Origin: a virus
Length of the DNA: 29,703 bases
Direction: 5' to 3' (one strand)
Virus record (IMG/VR): IMGVR_UViG_3300005253_000388
Span: 1 to 29,703 of that record
The notes beneath the pieces are model-generated. The model did no database searches and was not told the DNA's origin. It saw nothing but the letters and a program-made list of their open reading frames with translations. Below are positions 29,378 through 29,703 of the stretch, piece after piece (the stretch's first letter is position 1; the number at the start of each line of letters is the position of its first letter). The position numbers and the translations under genes were made by a program.

Positions 29378-29436
29378 TGTTATAAGTTCAACTTGCATAA
29401 CTTATTTGTCGACGCCAACTAACATTATAAGTTCAA
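29378..29436 (-). repeat. TTGAAMTTATAAC elements, two more copies
   Basis: Leftward-strand TTGAACTTATAACA (29378-29391) and TTGAACTTATAATG (29423-29436), same orientation as the four copies near terS. The first also forms part of an imperfect inverted repeat extending to 29400. Confidence 0.7.
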
Positions 29437-29553
29437 TCCATTTAAAATTATTAGTATATCCATTACTAAAAATCTGCACAATACTATCCCTACACTGCAC
29501 TTTTTCATTACAAATACACCCCTCACACAGTTCACAAGTAGTATTATGGCTTT

Positions 29554-29572
29554 GTTATGGTAACTCCATAAC
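29554..29572. other. Hairpin in the end region
   Basis: GTTATGG, loop TAACT, CCATAAC: seven perfect pairs. Confidence 0.6.
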
Positions 29573-29618
29573 GATTAAATGTTTGTAACTTCATACGTTG
29601 GAATGGTTTGGCGATTTC

Positions 29619-29644
29619 ATTATGGAAATTATGGAATTATGGAA
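29619..29644 (+). repeat. Three tandem ATTATGGAA repeats
   Basis: Exact copies at 29619-29627, 29628-29636 and 29636-29644. Further TTATGG words occur at 29544 and 29555, giving an iteron-like cluster upstream of a TTGACA. Confidence 0.65.
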
Positions 29645-29680
29645 GGGTTGACATTTTTTTCCGCCTGTATGGGTAGTATC

Positions 29681-29703
29681 TTTTTTTTTTTTTTTTTTTT
29701 TTT
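29681..29703. other. Terminal run of 23 T
   Basis: The window ends in 23 consecutive T residues. A homopolymer at the exact end of a sequence is often a library or assembly artefact; a real end structure cannot be excluded. Confidence 0.8.

Larger units (their letters stand above)
29263..29703. other. 441-base AT-rich non-coding end region
   Basis: No supportable gene. It holds the promoter at 29325-29353, two TTGAAMTTATAAC elements, a seven-pair hairpin, three ATTATGGAA repeats, a lone TTGACA at 29648-29653 and a terminal T run. If the molecule is circular or has terminal redundancy, this would be the region between the leftward and rightward blocks. Confidence 0.65.

Noticed and set aside
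29648-29679. Rightward promoter at the end of the window
   Set aside because: TTGACA is perfect, but the only -10-like hexamer (TAGTAT) is 20 bases away, too far for a confident call.
1-29703. tRNA genes, CRISPR arrays, insertion sequences, integrase or attachment sites
   Set aside because: I saw no cloverleaf, no regularly spaced repeat array, no transposase or integrase motif on either strand.

Overview
The window is part of the genome of a tailed bacteriophage (Caudoviricetes). It carries a terminase pair, portal, scaffold, HK97-type major capsid protein, adaptor, tail and fibre proteins, a lysis region and a phage-type replication block, and no housekeeping genes. I see no tape-measure, tail-tube or major-tail gene. 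That gap, the P22/T7-like order terS-terL-portal-scaffold-capsid-adaptor, and a very large internal-virion-like protein suggest a short-tailed (podovirus-like) particle; this is inference. There is no integrase and no recognisable repressor. The host is a bacterium with strong Shine-Dalgarno use (GGAGG-type sites before most genes) and sigma70-like promoters. I cannot name it.

Layout. Positions 22-4323 form a rightward replication block: two small unknown genes, a fusion of a family-4-like uracil-DNA glycosylase domain to a family A DNA polymerase, a 64-residue protein, and a DUF3987-type P-loop protein. A dyad-symmetric element lies at the convergent junction near 4320. From 29262 down to 4340 everything runs leftward. 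In transcription order this block holds: a 76-residue unknown protein; a 480-base non-coding region with promoter, palindromes and repeats; terS and terL; small structural genes; portal; scaffold; major capsid protein; a 259-residue structural protein; two tandem paralogous small proteins; a SleB-like cell wall hydrolase; the adaptor; a V-E-V-P-repeat protein; a 917-residue fibre combining sialidase-like and LamG-like domains; a lysis-like cluster (two small membrane proteins and a DUF1353 protein); more tail and fibre genes; a 1077-residue internal virion protein; and last a degenerate PurD-like (GAR synthetase) protein.

Gene packing is tight, with many TAATG, ATGA or TAGTG stop/start overlaps, so much of the late region is probably translationally coupled. 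Coding strands are visibly G-rich over C, and the skew flips at about 4330 where transcription converges.

The less ordinary parts are these. (1) A dispersed regulatory-looking network shares the half-site TTGAACTTA: four 23-bp dyads at gene boundaries, plus six same-orientation copies of TTGAAMTTATAAC in the two large non-coding regions that carry the two good leftward promoters. (2) The polymerase has His in place of the O-helix Phe and Ala in place of the motif C Glu, and its UDG domain has lost the Fe-S cysteines. (3) The PurD-like protein lacks the ATP-binding subdomain and the Mg-binding residues. (4) A beta-propeller is inserted inside a LamG-like domain, in a fibre with an apparent Sec signal peptide. 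(5) One protein is built of V-E-V-P-K repeats. The window ends in 23 T residues, which may be an assembly or library artefact.
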